The notes beneath the pieces were generated by a model. That model searched no databases. It worked only from the letters and a program-made list of their open reading frames with translations, and was not told the origin of the DNA. A stretch of 47,221 bases of DNA from Candidatus Gastranaerophilales bacterium (GTDB lineage Bacteria > Cyanobacteriota > Vampirovibrionia > Gastranaerophilales > Gastranaerophilaceae). This document shows positions 25,467 to 33,107 of this stretch, in pieces (the first letter of the stretch is position 1; each line of letters begins with the position of its first letter). The translations under genes and the position numbers were made by a program. The stretch spans positions 1 through 47,221 of the forward strand of contig CAAFVD010000027.1 of the NCBI GenBank assembly GCA_900766355.1, read 5' to 3'.

Positions 25467-25676
25467 ATGCCAAAGATGAAAACTCACAGATCTGCTGCAA
25501 AACGCTACAAAGTTACTGCAACAGGTAAAATTCAAAGAAGACATGCAGGTATCGGTCACTTGCTTCAACACAAGTCAGGCTCAAGAAAACGTAAAATCTT
25601 CGGTGATGTTGCAATTTCTGACAGTCAAGTAAAATTGGTATCTTACGAGTTACCATACAAGAAGTATTCAAGATAG
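25467..25676 (+). CDS. rpmI: 50S ribosomal protein L35
   Basis: A 69-residue basic protein beginning PKMKTHRSAAKRYKVTATGK, the L35 signature, with HLLQHKSGSRKRK in the middle. The ATG at 25467 is preceded by AAAGGAGA; the frame is open further upstream, but family length and the ribosome site fix this start. L35 is a structural protein of the large subunit. It sits 12 bp before rplT, the common rpmI-rplT order. infC, which often leads this operon, is absent. Confidence 0.97.
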   Translation: MPKMKTHRSAAKRYKVTATGKIQRRHAGIGHLLQHKSGSRKRKIFGDVAISDSQVKLVSYELPYKKYSR

Positions 25677-25688
25677 GAGTGTTGAACA

Positions 25689-26039
25689 ATGAGAGTAAAA
25701 CGTGGAAATGTATGTCGTAACAGACACAAAAAAATATTAAAGTTAGCTAAAGGTTTTAAAGGTGCAAGAAGCAGAATATTTAAAGTTGCTAATTGTGCAG
25801 TTATGAAAGCTTTAAAATATGCTTACAGAGATAGACGTACTACAAAACGTAATATGCGTCGTCTATGGATTGTTAGAATTAACGCAGCTGTTAGAGCTGA
25901 AGGTATGAATTATTCAAGATTCGTTAATGCTTGTAAAAAAGCAAACATTATTGTTAACCGTAAAATGTTAGCAGACCTTGCAGTTAATGATAAAGAAGCA
26001 TTTTCTATGATTGTTGAAAAAGCAAAAGCTGCTTTATAA
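25689..26039 (+). CDS. rplT: 50S ribosomal protein L20
   Basis: A 116-residue basic protein with the L20 hallmarks MRVKRGNVCRNRHKKILKLA, KGARSR and RDRRTTKRNMRRLWIVRINA. L20 binds 23S rRNA early in large-subunit assembly and in several bacteria also represses its own operon. It is co-transcribed with rpmI (12-bp gap, GGAG site overlapping the gap) and is followed by a strong terminator. Confidence 0.97.
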   Translation: MRVKRGNVCRNRHKKILKLAKGFKGARSRIFKVANCAVMKALKYAYRDRRTTKRNMRRLWIVRINAAVRAEGMNYSRFVNACKKANIIVNRKMLADLAVNDKEAFSMIVEKAKAAL

Positions 26040-26055
26040 TTTTTTTAAATTTAAG

Positions 26056-26094
26056 AAAAAAGGTGATAAAGATTAATTCTTTATCACCTTTTTT
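26056..26094. terminator. Bidirectional intrinsic terminator
   Basis: A tract, GGTGATAAAG (26062-26071), a 7-nt loop, CTTTATCACC (26079-26088), T tract. A perfect 10-bp stem flanked by six A and six T. It ends rpmI-rplT on the plus strand and the RNase P RNA gene on the minus strand. Confidence 0.92.
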
Positions 26095-26100
26095 ATATTA

Positions 26101-26450
26101 ATAATACCTGAGTAGCTCATAAGCCGTGTTCTGTTTCTCGATAATCATCTGTCTGGTATTATGATTGCTCATAATCTCTAGCGATAACTTAGAAGTAGGC
26201 GGACACCTTTAACCTTCAACTCTATCTTGCATTCAATCTGGGTTTACCTAGCTAATATTTCTCAATATTACTGGTGAAGCTCTTAACTCACCGTTGCACC
26301 ATCGCCTGTGATATTAATCCATCGGCAGTTTACATTTCTGTGGCACTATCCACCGATTCGCACCGTCCGGAGTTTCTCCGGAGATTTGTCCTTGAATGCA
26401 CGGACTTTCCTCACTATAAAAGTGCGATTATCCGACTACTCAGGTATTAT
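26101..26450 (-). ncRNA. rnpB: RNase P RNA (bacterial type A)
   Basis: About 350 nt on the minus strand matching the conserved RNase P core. GAGGAAAGTCCGTGCA lies near the 5' end, GGTAAACCC and GAGTTAAGAGCTTCACCAG in the body, and ACAGAACACGGCTTAT near the 3' end. The two termini, 26436-26450 and 26101-26115, are perfectly complementary over 15 bp and form helix P1. This ribozyme removes 5' leaders from pre-tRNAs. It fills almost all of the 26040-26482 interval that has no protein gene. The 5' and 3' ends are set from P1 and may differ by a few nucleotides. Confidence 0.95.
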
Positions 26451-26482
26451 TAGTACCTTTATATTAATTATTATAACATAAA

Positions 26483-27166
26483 CTATTTACTAGCTTTTGC
26501 GACTTCGTTATGAGCCCTTGAGCCAATTAATAGTCCTAAAGTCCCAGCTAAAACTGCACCTATTACAGTGTGTTTAATTGCGTTTGTTTTATTGATATTT
26601 TTTGCAGATTTTCTTAAAATTTTAAATACTTCATCAGAAGTACCTTCTGCTTTTTTTAGTTTTTTATTAGTAGCATCAAAATTCTTTGTTATAATTGTTT
26701 CAGCTGCTACAGTATCTACCTTTTTATCAATCACAGTCCTTGTTTGTAAGTTTCTTAATTCTTCTTTAACTGCATTTTTATCAGGGTTAGAAAATATTCT
26801 ATCTAATGCGTCTTTTGTTGTTTCACCTTCTTTTTTATTAACTGCATTAGAAAGTTCTGTACTTTCTTCAACTCTACTTCTCATGTTATCTATATTAACT
26901 TTATAATGTGTTAAATCTTTAAAGAAAGAGTTAATTTTATTAAATTCTTTGTGTTCTTCTGGTTTTAGTGTTGTTTCAAGACCTTTACTTACATTTTTTA
27001 CAAAACTATCAGAAGGGTGTCCTTTAGTAAGCCAACTCTTTTTAGAGAATCCTTCTATACCGCCAATTACCGCTCCTATTGCAAGTCCACGATTTCCGTC
27101 ATCGATTGTTCTTTGACGTACAGTTTTTGTTTTTATACTATCAGTAGCACCAATTGCTTTTACCAT
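26483..27166 (-). CDS. Uncharacterised protein with two Gly-rich hydrophobic segments
   Basis: A 227-residue protein of unknown family. A Gly-rich hydrophobic segment GLAIGAVIGGIEG (about 28-40) and a second near the C-terminus (VIGAVLAGTLGLLIGSRA) bracket a charged helical middle rich in Lys, Asn and Thr. No signal peptide. Such Gly-zipper-like pieces can insert in membranes as a pair. It has an AAAGGAG ribosome site and its own promoter (27202-27230), and lies just upstream of rnpB on the same strand with a 32-bp gap. The overall style resembles the plus-strand proteins at 33108 and the partial protein at 1-86. Confidence 0.65.
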   Translation of the reverse strand: MVKAIGATDSIKTKTVRQRTIDDGNRGLAIGAVIGGIEGFSKKSWLTKGHPSDSFVKNVSKGLETTLKPEEHKEFNKINSFFKDLTHYKVNIDNMRSRVEESTELSNAVNKKEGETTKDALDRIFSNPDKNAVKEELRNLQTRTVIDKKVDTVAAETIITKNFDATNKKLKKAEGTSDEVFKILRKSAKNINKTNAIKHTVIGAVLAGTLGLLIGSRAHNEVAKASK

Positions 27167-27201
27167 TTACCTACACTCCTTTTAAAGATGATTAAAAATC
27201 T

Positions 27202-27230
27202 ATTATATTGGTTGACCCTCGTCTTTACAA
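27202..27230 (-). promoter_or_regulatory. Promoter of the Gly-rich protein gene
   Basis: On the minus strand TTGTAA (27225-27230), exactly 17 bp, then TATAAT (27202-27207); the ATG at 27166 is 35 bp downstream. Confidence 0.72.
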
Positions 27231-27298
27231 TCATATCAAGAATTTAAAAACAAAGAAATAATGTTATATACTAATTTCACATATTTTTACATTCATTA

Positions 27299-28066
27299 TT
27301 AACTTTTTTTAAACTGTGCATAGTCAATATTAAAAGTGTCGAAGTTATACATATTTATAAAAAAGTCTAAATCACTAGTTGAAAGAGCAGGAATAATGAT
27401 TTTATCAACTTCTTTTAATAATTTGGGTAGGTTTAAGGCGTATGCTACTTTGGGCTCAGGTATTTGTTCTAAAATAGGTTTAAAAAAATTATATTTTTCG
27501 GGTAGTTGCCATATATTTTTTAATAGAATACCCTCTTTAAAAGTGTTTCTAGTATGTATTTCAATATTTTTTTGTTTTAATTCTGGTAATAAACCTATAA
27601 AATCCTGGTCGAAAATGTTTAGAGGTAATTGTGCAATATCAATATCGTAAGAATCAATAATTTTTATTAATTCGTCAGGAGTAGATACGTTAACACCAAT
27701 TTTATACACATAATTTTTATCTTTAAAATCGCAAACCAAATCCCATAACTCAGGAAAATCTAAAATATCATTACCTGAGGAAAACAATATTCCATATAGT
27801 TCAATATATCCGAGTTTTCTTTGAGAAGAATAAAAAGTGTTTTTTATGTTTTCAAAATTTTCATAACGAGAAAGAGTATAATCATACATTATTGTTTTAG
27901 TAATAACATCAAAATTCTCTAAATTATACTGCCCTAAACAATGTTCACTATTGGGGTATAAGGCTGATGTATCTAAAGTAACGATACCTAAATCTGATGC
28001 ATAATCTAGTAAAGATTGAATATTATCGGATTTGCATATATATGATGTATCAAGTGCCAGTTTCAT
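27299..28066 (-). CDS. Aldo/keto-reductase-like protein, probably inactive or altered
   Basis: A 255-residue TIM-barrel protein that follows the aldo/keto reductase pattern in order. LGIVTLDTSALYPNSEHCLG matches the family Asp-Thr-x(n)-Tyr-x-x-SE-x-x-LG, VITKT the catalytic Lys strand, LGYIELYGILF the strand that normally ends in His, and YKIGVNVSTPDELI the IGVS region. ARxxFxxGxLL appears as TRNTFKEGILL. The expected catalytic His after the LYLL strand is Phe here, while Asp, Tyr and Lys remain. It is shorter than typical members (about 280-330) and may lack the full NADPH pocket. It follows an unknown gene by 2 bp in an operon. Confidence 0.7.
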   Translation of the reverse strand: MKLALDTSYICKSDNIQSLLDYASDLGIVTLDTSALYPNSEHCLGQYNLENFDVITKTIMYDYTLSRYENFENIKNTFYSSQRKLGYIELYGILFSSGNDILDFPELWDLVCDFKDKNYVYKIGVNVSTPDELIKIIDSYDIDIAQLPLNIFDQDFIGLLPELKQKNIEIHTRNTFKEGILLKNIWQLPEKYNFFKPILEQIPEPKVAYALNLPKLLKEVDKIIIPALSTSDLDFFINMYNFDTFNIDYAQFKKS

Positions 28067-28068
28067 AA

Positions 28069-28569
28069 TTATTTAATAAAGAAATTATTTGTACTTGAAT
28101 CTATGCCTGTACTAAAGAAGTTTTTAGGTTTAGAAGAAAGCATATTAGTCTTAAATTGAGGAATAAGTTTACTATCTTTGAATTCAGGTCGTTTTCTTCC
28201 TTGAAACATTGTTTTTGCAGCTTCATTATTTAAGAAACCTAATGTTTCTTTTAATTCATCACTTTTTATTAAGTGTTGTGTCATATTAGTACAAGCAACT
28301 TGTTCTGCATTTATTAACAAAAAATTATCTATATAATCAGATATTGTGGAATGAGAAGGTATTGTATAATTTCCTATATTAACATCTTCAACTTGTTTTT
28401 CTTCTCGTTCTAAATCCGATTTTAAACGCTTTTCAGAGGCTTCGTCTTTTGCAAATTCTTCTAAGAAAGAGCTTTGTCCTTCTTTATCCATTGAACCAGA
28501 GTTTGTGCTATCTTTTATAGCATATTTTTCTCGTGGTATAAAATTGTTAGAATAAACCCCTAATGTCAT
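28069..28569 (-). CDS. Uncharacterised 166-residue protein
   Basis: No recognised family. Residues 20-65 are charged and helical (EEFAKDEASEKRLKSDLERE), the middle is mixed, and the last 50 residues are Lys/Ser/Asn/Phe-rich (NNFFIK end). No signal peptide or membrane segment. The ribosome site AAGGA lies 8 nt before the ATG, and the aldo/keto-reductase-like gene follows after 2 bp, so the two are co-translated. No functional clue beyond this linkage. Confidence 0.65.
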   Translation of the reverse strand: MTLGVYSNNFIPREKYAIKDSTNSGSMDKEGQSSFLEEFAKDEASEKRLKSDLEREEKQVEDVNIGNYTIPSHSTISDYIDNFLLINAEQVACTNMTQHLIKSDELKETLGFLNNEAAKTMFQGRKRPEFKDSKLIPQFKTNMLSSKPKNFFSTGIDSSTNNFFIK

Positions 28570-28680
28570 TTTTAGTTTCCTTCTAGTTCACACTATATAT
28601 ATAATGACATTACGGAATTTTTCCATATTTATTTACATAACTTTAGTAAAAATACTCTTTTTATATGAGAAAATATCTGA

Positions 28681-29343
28681 TTATATTTCTAAAACATCAC
28701 CGACAGGCATTATTTTAGCTTTTTTACCTTGTTCTGTAATTAGTTTATTAAACAATGTTATATTTGCAGAAATAGCTTCAAAAGTGTTGTAATGCATTGG
28801 TATAACAACTGGGGCATCAAGCCATTTTGCCGCAATATTTGCAGCCTCAACGTCCATTGTATAAACTCCTCCGATAGGTAACATTACAACATCAGGTTTA
28901 TAAACTTCTTTTATAACTTTCATTTCTGAGTTTAGACAAGTGTCTCCAGCATGGTATATACGTTTACCTTCGATTTCAAAGATTATACCTGCAGGGCAAC
29001 CTGTATATGCTCCATCAGGAGCAGATGACGAATGAAATGCTGGCACAAAGATAACTCTGCCGAAAGAATAGTTTATCCAAGCTCCTAGTCCTACACCATT
29101 TGCTCTAACTTTGTTTGCTGAACAATAATTTGCTAGTTCAAAAATTGCAGTTATAGGTGCATTTGTTTTTCTTGAGATATTAAATGCACTACCTAAATGG
29201 TCGCCATGTCCATGAGTTACAAAAATATTTGTTACGTCATTATAATTGTAATTTGGGGAACAAACTAAATATGGGTCAATTATAATACAGTCTTTATTCG
29301 TTCTTATTTCAAAAGCACTATGTCCAAGATAAGTTATTTTCAT
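28681..29343 (-). CDS. UPF0173 metal-dependent hydrolase (metallo-beta-lactamase fold)
   Basis: A 220-residue protein with the metal motif VTHGHGDHLG (HxHxDH), HAGDT and the C-terminal MLPIGGVYTMDVEAA and VIPMHYNTF blocks diagnostic for UPF0173 (UlaG-like) hydrolases. The start MKITYLGHSAFEI is typical. All metal ligands are present, so it should be active, but the family substrate is unknown. A GGGGGTG ribosome site precedes the ATG. It is divergent from ribD across 55 bp with overlapping promoters. Confidence 0.93.
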   Translation of the reverse strand: MKITYLGHSAFEIRTNKDCIIIDPYLVCSPNYNYNDVTNIFVTHGHGDHLGSAFNISRKTNAPITAIFELANYCSANKVRANGVGLGAWINYSFGRVIFVPAFHSSSAPDGAYTGCPAGIIFEIEGKRIYHAGDTCLNSEMKVIKEVYKPDVVMLPIGGVYTMDVEAANIAAKWLDAPVVIPMHYNTFEAISANITLFNKLITEQGKKAKIMPVGDVLEI

Positions 29344-29363
29344 AAAACACCCCCAATATTAAT

Positions 29364-29392
29364 TTTATACATTACCTTATTTATTATACAAT
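29364..29392. promoter_or_regulatory. Overlapping divergent promoters of ribD and the UPF0173 gene
   Basis: Plus strand, for ribD: TTTATA (29364-29369), 17 bp, TACAAT (29387-29392), then 6 nt and the ATG at 29399. Minus strand, for UPF0173: TTGTAT (29386-29391), 16 bp, TATAAA (29364-29369). Each -10 therefore overlaps the -35 of the opposite promoter. The ribD message would be leaderless. Confidence 0.5.
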
Positions 29393-29398
29393 AGAGTT

Positions 29399-30418
29399 AT
29401 GGATTATGAAATTTTAATGCGAAAGTGTTTTAAGCTTGCGAAGAAAGGCAAAACTTCTCCCAATCCTATGGTTGGTTGTGTTGTGTTAGATGAAAATGAT
29501 AATCTTATTTCAGAAGGGTATCACAGAAAATATGGAGAAAATCATGCAGAAAGAGATGCACTTCTTAAATTAAAAAATAATGAAGAAAAAAATGGTACAT
29601 TAATTGTTAATTTAGAACCTTGTAATCATTATGGAAAAACTCCTCCATGTAGTGATTTGATTATTGAACGAGGTATAAAAAGGGTAGTAATATCAAATGT
29701 TGACCCAAATCCAGTTGCATCAGGTGGTATTCAAAAATTAAAAGCTTCGGGTATAGAAGTTATTACTGGAGTTTTAGAGGAAGAGGGTAAAAAACTTAAT
29801 GAAGTATTTTTTACAAATGTTATTAAGCAAAGACCTTTTATAGTAGTAAAAACAGCTTCTACAATTGATGGAAAAATAGCGACAAAAACAGGTGATTCTA
29901 AGTGGATTACGTCTGATGAGGCAAGATTTTATGCTCGCAAATTAAGACAAAAATATGATTGTATCTTAACATCATCTTCGACCGTAATTGTCGATAATCC
30001 TCAAATGCAACATAAATGTAAAGTTATTATAGATAGAGATTTAAAAACTGATTTAAACTCTCAAATATATCAAAAAGGTGATTGTTATATAGTATCTAAA
30101 AAAGAGTTTTTTCACGATTCTATAAAATGGATTCCTTATACAAATCTTGAAGGGGTAATGAAGGAATTATACAATAGAAAAATTATGTCCGTTTTTGTTG
30201 AGGCTGGTGGAACTTTGTGTGGTTCTTTTTTGAAGGAAGGATTAGTTGATAAAATTTACTATTTTATTGCGCCAAAAATCTTAAATGATAATTTAGGCAA
30301 ATCCAGTTTTGACGGGGCTATTTTAAATAAAATCTCTCAAGCAAAAGAGTTTAAGTTTGAACAAATTAAACATTTAGGTGTTGATTTGATGCTTGAGTTA
30401 GTTGTAAAGCCGTTTTGA
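29399..30418 (+). CDS. ribD: Bifunctional riboflavin-synthesis deaminase/reductase
   Basis: A 339-residue two-domain enzyme. The N-terminal deaminase has the zinc ligands HAE (His49-Glu51), Cys75 and Cys84 in EPCNHYGKTPPC. The C-terminal reductase starts at VVKTASTIDGKIATKTGDSK and contains WITSDEAR and VEAGGTLCGSFL. It performs the second and third steps from GTP cyclohydrolase product to ribitylaminouracil phosphate. The reductase is somewhat short (about 190 residues). No FMN riboswitch fits in the 55-bp upstream gap. Other rib genes are absent here. The 3' end overlaps the convergent pdxA by 53 bp. Confidence 0.95.
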   Translation: MDYEILMRKCFKLAKKGKTSPNPMVGCVVLDENDNLISEGYHRKYGENHAERDALLKLKNNEEKNGTLIVNLEPCNHYGKTPPCSDLIIERGIKRVVISNVDPNPVASGGIQKLKASGIEVITGVLEEEGKKLNEVFFTNVIKQRPFIVVKTASTIDGKIATKTGDSKWITSDEARFYARKLRQKYDCILTSSSTVIVDNPQMQHKCKVIIDRDLKTDLNSQIYQKGDCYIVSKKEFFHDSIKWIPYTNLEGVMKELYNRKIMSVFVEAGGTLCGSFLKEGLVDKIYYFIAPKILNDNLGKSSFDGAILNKISQAKEFKFEQIKHLGVDLMLELVVKPF

Positions 30419-31319
30419 TTGCTGAAATCATTGAAGCTGGTTTTGCAATATTTTTCCCCGCAATATCAAAGGCTGTACCATGTGAAGGTGATGTTCTAAT
30501 TATTGGTAGTCCTATTGTTGTATTAACTGTACAATCACCAGCTATAGATTTTATAGGGATTAAACCTTGATCATGATACATTGCTATATAACAATCGTAA
30601 GGTGCATTTTCTTCCTTTATGTAATTTTGTATTGCATCTACAAATAAAGTATCTGCTGGTTGTGGATACGTAATATCAATCCCCATAGTTTTGAGTTTTT
30701 CTACTGCTGGGATAATAATATCTAATTCTTCTCTCCCTAAAATACCGTCTTCTCCTGCATGAGGGTTTAATGCACAAAGTGAAAATTTCTTTTTTGTTTT
30801 ATAAAACTCCTGTAGTCTTAAAACTTTGTCTATTATCATCTGTTCTGAAATAGTTATATCTTTTAATGGACAATGACGAGTAAGAAGAAACACATCAAAA
30901 TATTTTGAGATAAATAGCATTTCAGCTTTAGTTTTGCCATTTGATAAATATTTCTCTAAAACTTCTGTTTGACCGTTGTATTTATGCCCCGCAAGGTGCA
31001 TTGATTCCTTACAAGTAGGAGCTGTTACAATTGCTTGAGGATTAATTTGACACGCCGTAACTAATGATTTGAACGAAAATTCTCCAGAAGCTTTTGATAA
31101 CTGTCCGCAACAAATATCTTCCTCACAAGGTATGCTAATAATTTCATAAGTTTTTTTTAAGTTGCCATAATAATCCAATATTTTTTTATTTGTAATTAAA
31201 ACGACTTTATCAGATGGTAAATCAAGAGAATTAAGAGCTTTGATGGTAATTTCGGCTCCTATACCATTATAATCTCCTGTTGTTATTGCAATTTTATTTT
31301 TATAAGTGTTGTTGTTCAT
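30366..31319 (-). CDS. pdxA: 4-hydroxythreonine-4-phosphate dehydrogenase family (PdxA or PdxA2)
   Basis: A 317-residue metal-dependent dehydrogenase. The N-terminal ITTGDYNGIGAEITIKAL and the three metal histidines, in LNPHAGEDG, YHDQGLIPIK and SPSHGTAFDIAGK, are intact. PdxA oxidises 4-phosphohydroxy-threonine in vitamin B6 synthesis. PdxA2 relatives, encoded beside four-carbon sugar-acid kinases, oxidise D-threonate or D-erythronate 4-phosphate instead. The start lies 20 bp inside the end of such a kinase gene (31300-32610), so the catabolic reading is favoured by context, not proven. No ribosome site is evident, consistent with coupling to the kinase gene. Confidence 0.88.
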   Translation of the reverse strand: MNNNTYKNKIAITTGDYNGIGAEITIKALNSLDLPSDKVVLITNKKILDYYGNLKKTYEIISIPCEEDICCGQLSKASGEFSFKSLVTACQINPQAIVTAPTCKESMHLAGHKYNGQTEVLEKYLSNGKTKAEMLFISKYFDVFLLTRHCPLKDITISEQMIIDKVLRLQEFYKTKKKFSLCALNPHAGEDGILGREELDIIIPAVEKLKTMGIDITYPQPADTLFVDAIQNYIKEENAPYDCYIAMYHDQGLIPIKSIAGDCTVNTTIGLPIIRTSPSHGTAFDIAGKNIAKPASMISAIKTALQLTQASNQHLNV

Positions 31320-32610
31320 GGCGTTTTATATATCTCATAATATCAATTAGAGTGTTAGAATTGCCTAAATTACCTGATTTGGTAATAATTAATTGACCAT
31401 TTGTATCTATACATAGTGCTATTGCTGGTGCAACTTCATCTAAAAGTTTAAGTTCAATAGCATTTATCGCTTTACAGCATTTATATGAGGTTTCACCACC
31501 AAGAGTTAATAATAGTACTTGTTTTGCAAGAGTAACTTTTTGTGTTAATTCTGCTAAATAATCTGTAATTTTACTAGCGAATTTTGTTTTTGTTAATTCT
31601 GCGTTAAGTGAATCATCAGAGAACCCATCAAAGTTTTCAACTAAATAAGATGAGTGTACTAAAACCGTATTATCTTGTTTTAGGTTTGCAAGAATGTTTG
31701 TAACCATATCATCAGAAACCCCATCAATAATATTTTTTTGAGTTAAAGCAATTTCATATACATCTTCTGAATCATCACTATTTTTGAATTTTTCTATTTG
31801 GTTACAATTTATTTCAGTTGCTGAACCTGAAATGATTAATTTTGGTAATTTAGGTATTACGTAAGGGATATAATCATTTTCATCAGGTAACCATATTGAA
31901 GATAGTACAGTTGCCGTAGCTGCTGTACCTGTAGGTAAAATGTTGAATCCAGATTTGTTTATAGCTAGGATTATTTGTTCTATATCTACAATAGATGTTG
32001 CATCTGCAACAATTAGCTTTTTGCCTTCTTTAACCAATTCATTAATCTTCATTAAAATTGGGCCTGCACCATTCATAACCGTTTTTAAATCAATATGTGC
32101 AACAATATCATTATTTTCGCCTAGTTGGTTTTTTAATAGTGTAGGTACATGAGATTCATTTATCGGAGAGTGTGGGTCTTTAGCCATTTCAGTTCTTCCA
32201 ATAGGAACACCTTTTAATAAATGATATCCTCCAACAGTTATTCTACCCTCTGATGGAAATGCCGGTATTATAACAGATGCGTCCATATCCAAAACTTTTA
32301 GCATCGCAAGGGTTTCAACTGCAATATTCCCTCTTACTGTTGAATCAATTTTTTTATAAAAATGCTCAATATTTAATGAAGTTGATATTGATTTAACCGC
32401 ATTTTTAACTTTTTCTATAGCTTCTTCTGGTGGTATGTTTCGAGATTCTGTTGAAGTTGCCCAAACACACATATCTGTAGATGTTTGCCCAATATTGTTA
32501 TAATCAAGCAATATCTGAGTAATTGCACCTCTTTTTTGAAATTGAAGTGCAGTATCATTTGCTCCAGTTAGGTCATCAGCTATAATTCCAATCTGGTTAG
32601 CAAATATCAT
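31300..32610 (-). CDS. Four-carbon acid sugar kinase (DUF1537 family)
   Basis: A 436-residue kinase beginning GIIADDLTGANDTALQF, the signature of the DUF1537 N-terminal domain. Others are FYKKIDSTVRGNIAVE, VIIPAFPSEGRITVGGYHLL and the C-terminal LLTLGGETSYKCCKAIN nucleotide-binding part. Characterised members phosphorylate D-threonate, D-erythronate or related acids at O4. It starts in a TAATG overlap with ssb and overlaps pdxA at its end, so ssb-kinase-pdxA forms one operon. Linkage to a PdxA-type dehydrogenase matches known threonate/erythronate pathways; the third component, an aldolase or isomerase, is not in the window. Confidence 0.9.
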   Translation of the reverse strand: MIFANQIGIIADDLTGANDTALQFQKRGAITQILLDYNNIGQTSTDMCVWATSTESRNIPPEEAIEKVKNAVKSISTSLNIEHFYKKIDSTVRGNIAVETLAMLKVLDMDASVIIPAFPSEGRITVGGYHLLKGVPIGRTEMAKDPHSPINESHVPTLLKNQLGENNDIVAHIDLKTVMNGAGPILMKINELVKEGKKLIVADATSIVDIEQIILAINKSGFNILPTGTAATATVLSSIWLPDENDYIPYVIPKLPKLIISGSATEINCNQIEKFKNSDDSEDVYEIALTQKNIIDGVSDDMVTNILANLKQDNTVLVHSSYLVENFDGFSDDSLNAELTKTKFASKITDYLAELTQKVTLAKQVLLLTLGGETSYKCCKAINAIELKLLDEVAPAIALCIDTNGQLIITKSGNLGNSNTLIDIMRYIKRHEQQHL

Positions 32611-32936
32611 TATTCAGCATCCCTTTTTGAACCTAATAATCTAACATTGTTTGCAACAATTAAATAGCGTTCTCTTTCTTCGCCTGATGCATCTTTCCAC
32701 TTATTTGATTGGATACGTCCATCTACAACTACAAGACGCCCTTTTTTGATGTATTCGCCAGCGAATTCAGCTTGTTTATCCCAAACATCAATATTGAACC
32801 AATCTGTAACTTCTGCTTTTGTTTTGCTATCCCATCTATTTACGGCAAGTGAAAAAGTTGTTCTAATTTTTCCAGATTCAAAATATTTTATTTCTGCATC
32901 TTGTCCAGCTCTACCAACTACTACAACACTATTCAT
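32610..32936 (-). CDS. ssb: Single-stranded DNA-binding protein, short form
   Basis: A 108-residue OB-fold protein with NSVVVVGRAGQDAEIKYFES, FSLAVNRWD, DWFNIDVWDKQAEFAGEYIK and GRLVVVDGRIQSNKW, in the order of bacterial SSB. It stops after LLGSKRDAE and lacks the Gly/Gln-rich linker and the acidic DDDIPF-like tip that recruits partners in most bacteria; short tail-less SSBs are also known in cyanobacteria. The ribosome site GGGAG is about 11 nt before the ATG and a TATAAT lies 25 bp upstream. It could be the main or a secondary SSB. Confidence 0.9.
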   Translation of the reverse strand: MNSVVVVGRAGQDAEIKYFESGKIRTTFSLAVNRWDSKTKAEVTDWFNIDVWDKQAEFAGEYIKKGRLVVVDGRIQSNKWKDASGEERERYLIVANNVRLLGSKRDAE

Positions 32937-33039
32937 ATATTAATAACTCCCAATATTTTATTATATCCTATTTGAATATGATATCACATATAAAAAAACT
33001 ACTCAAAAGAATGTAAAATTTTGTTAATCATTGGTCTGT

Positions 33040-33056
33040 AACTAGCAAAAATATTT
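33040..33056 (+). promoter_or_regulatory. Upstream box shared with the giant-protein gene
   Basis: AACTAGC, five A and TATTT, ending 51 nt before the ATG at 33108. It is the partner of the box at 4949-4967. Downstream GTGTT and ATGTGT also recur in the same order. Confidence 0.45.
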
Positions 33057-33107
33057 GATTTCATGTGTTAGAGTAGTTGAAGATAAGTATGTGTAAAGGT
33101 GGTAGAT

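Noticed and set aside
29344..29398. FMN riboswitch ahead of ribD
   Set aside because: The gap is 55 bp, too short for the roughly 130-nt aptamer, and no conserved FMN-element motifs are present.
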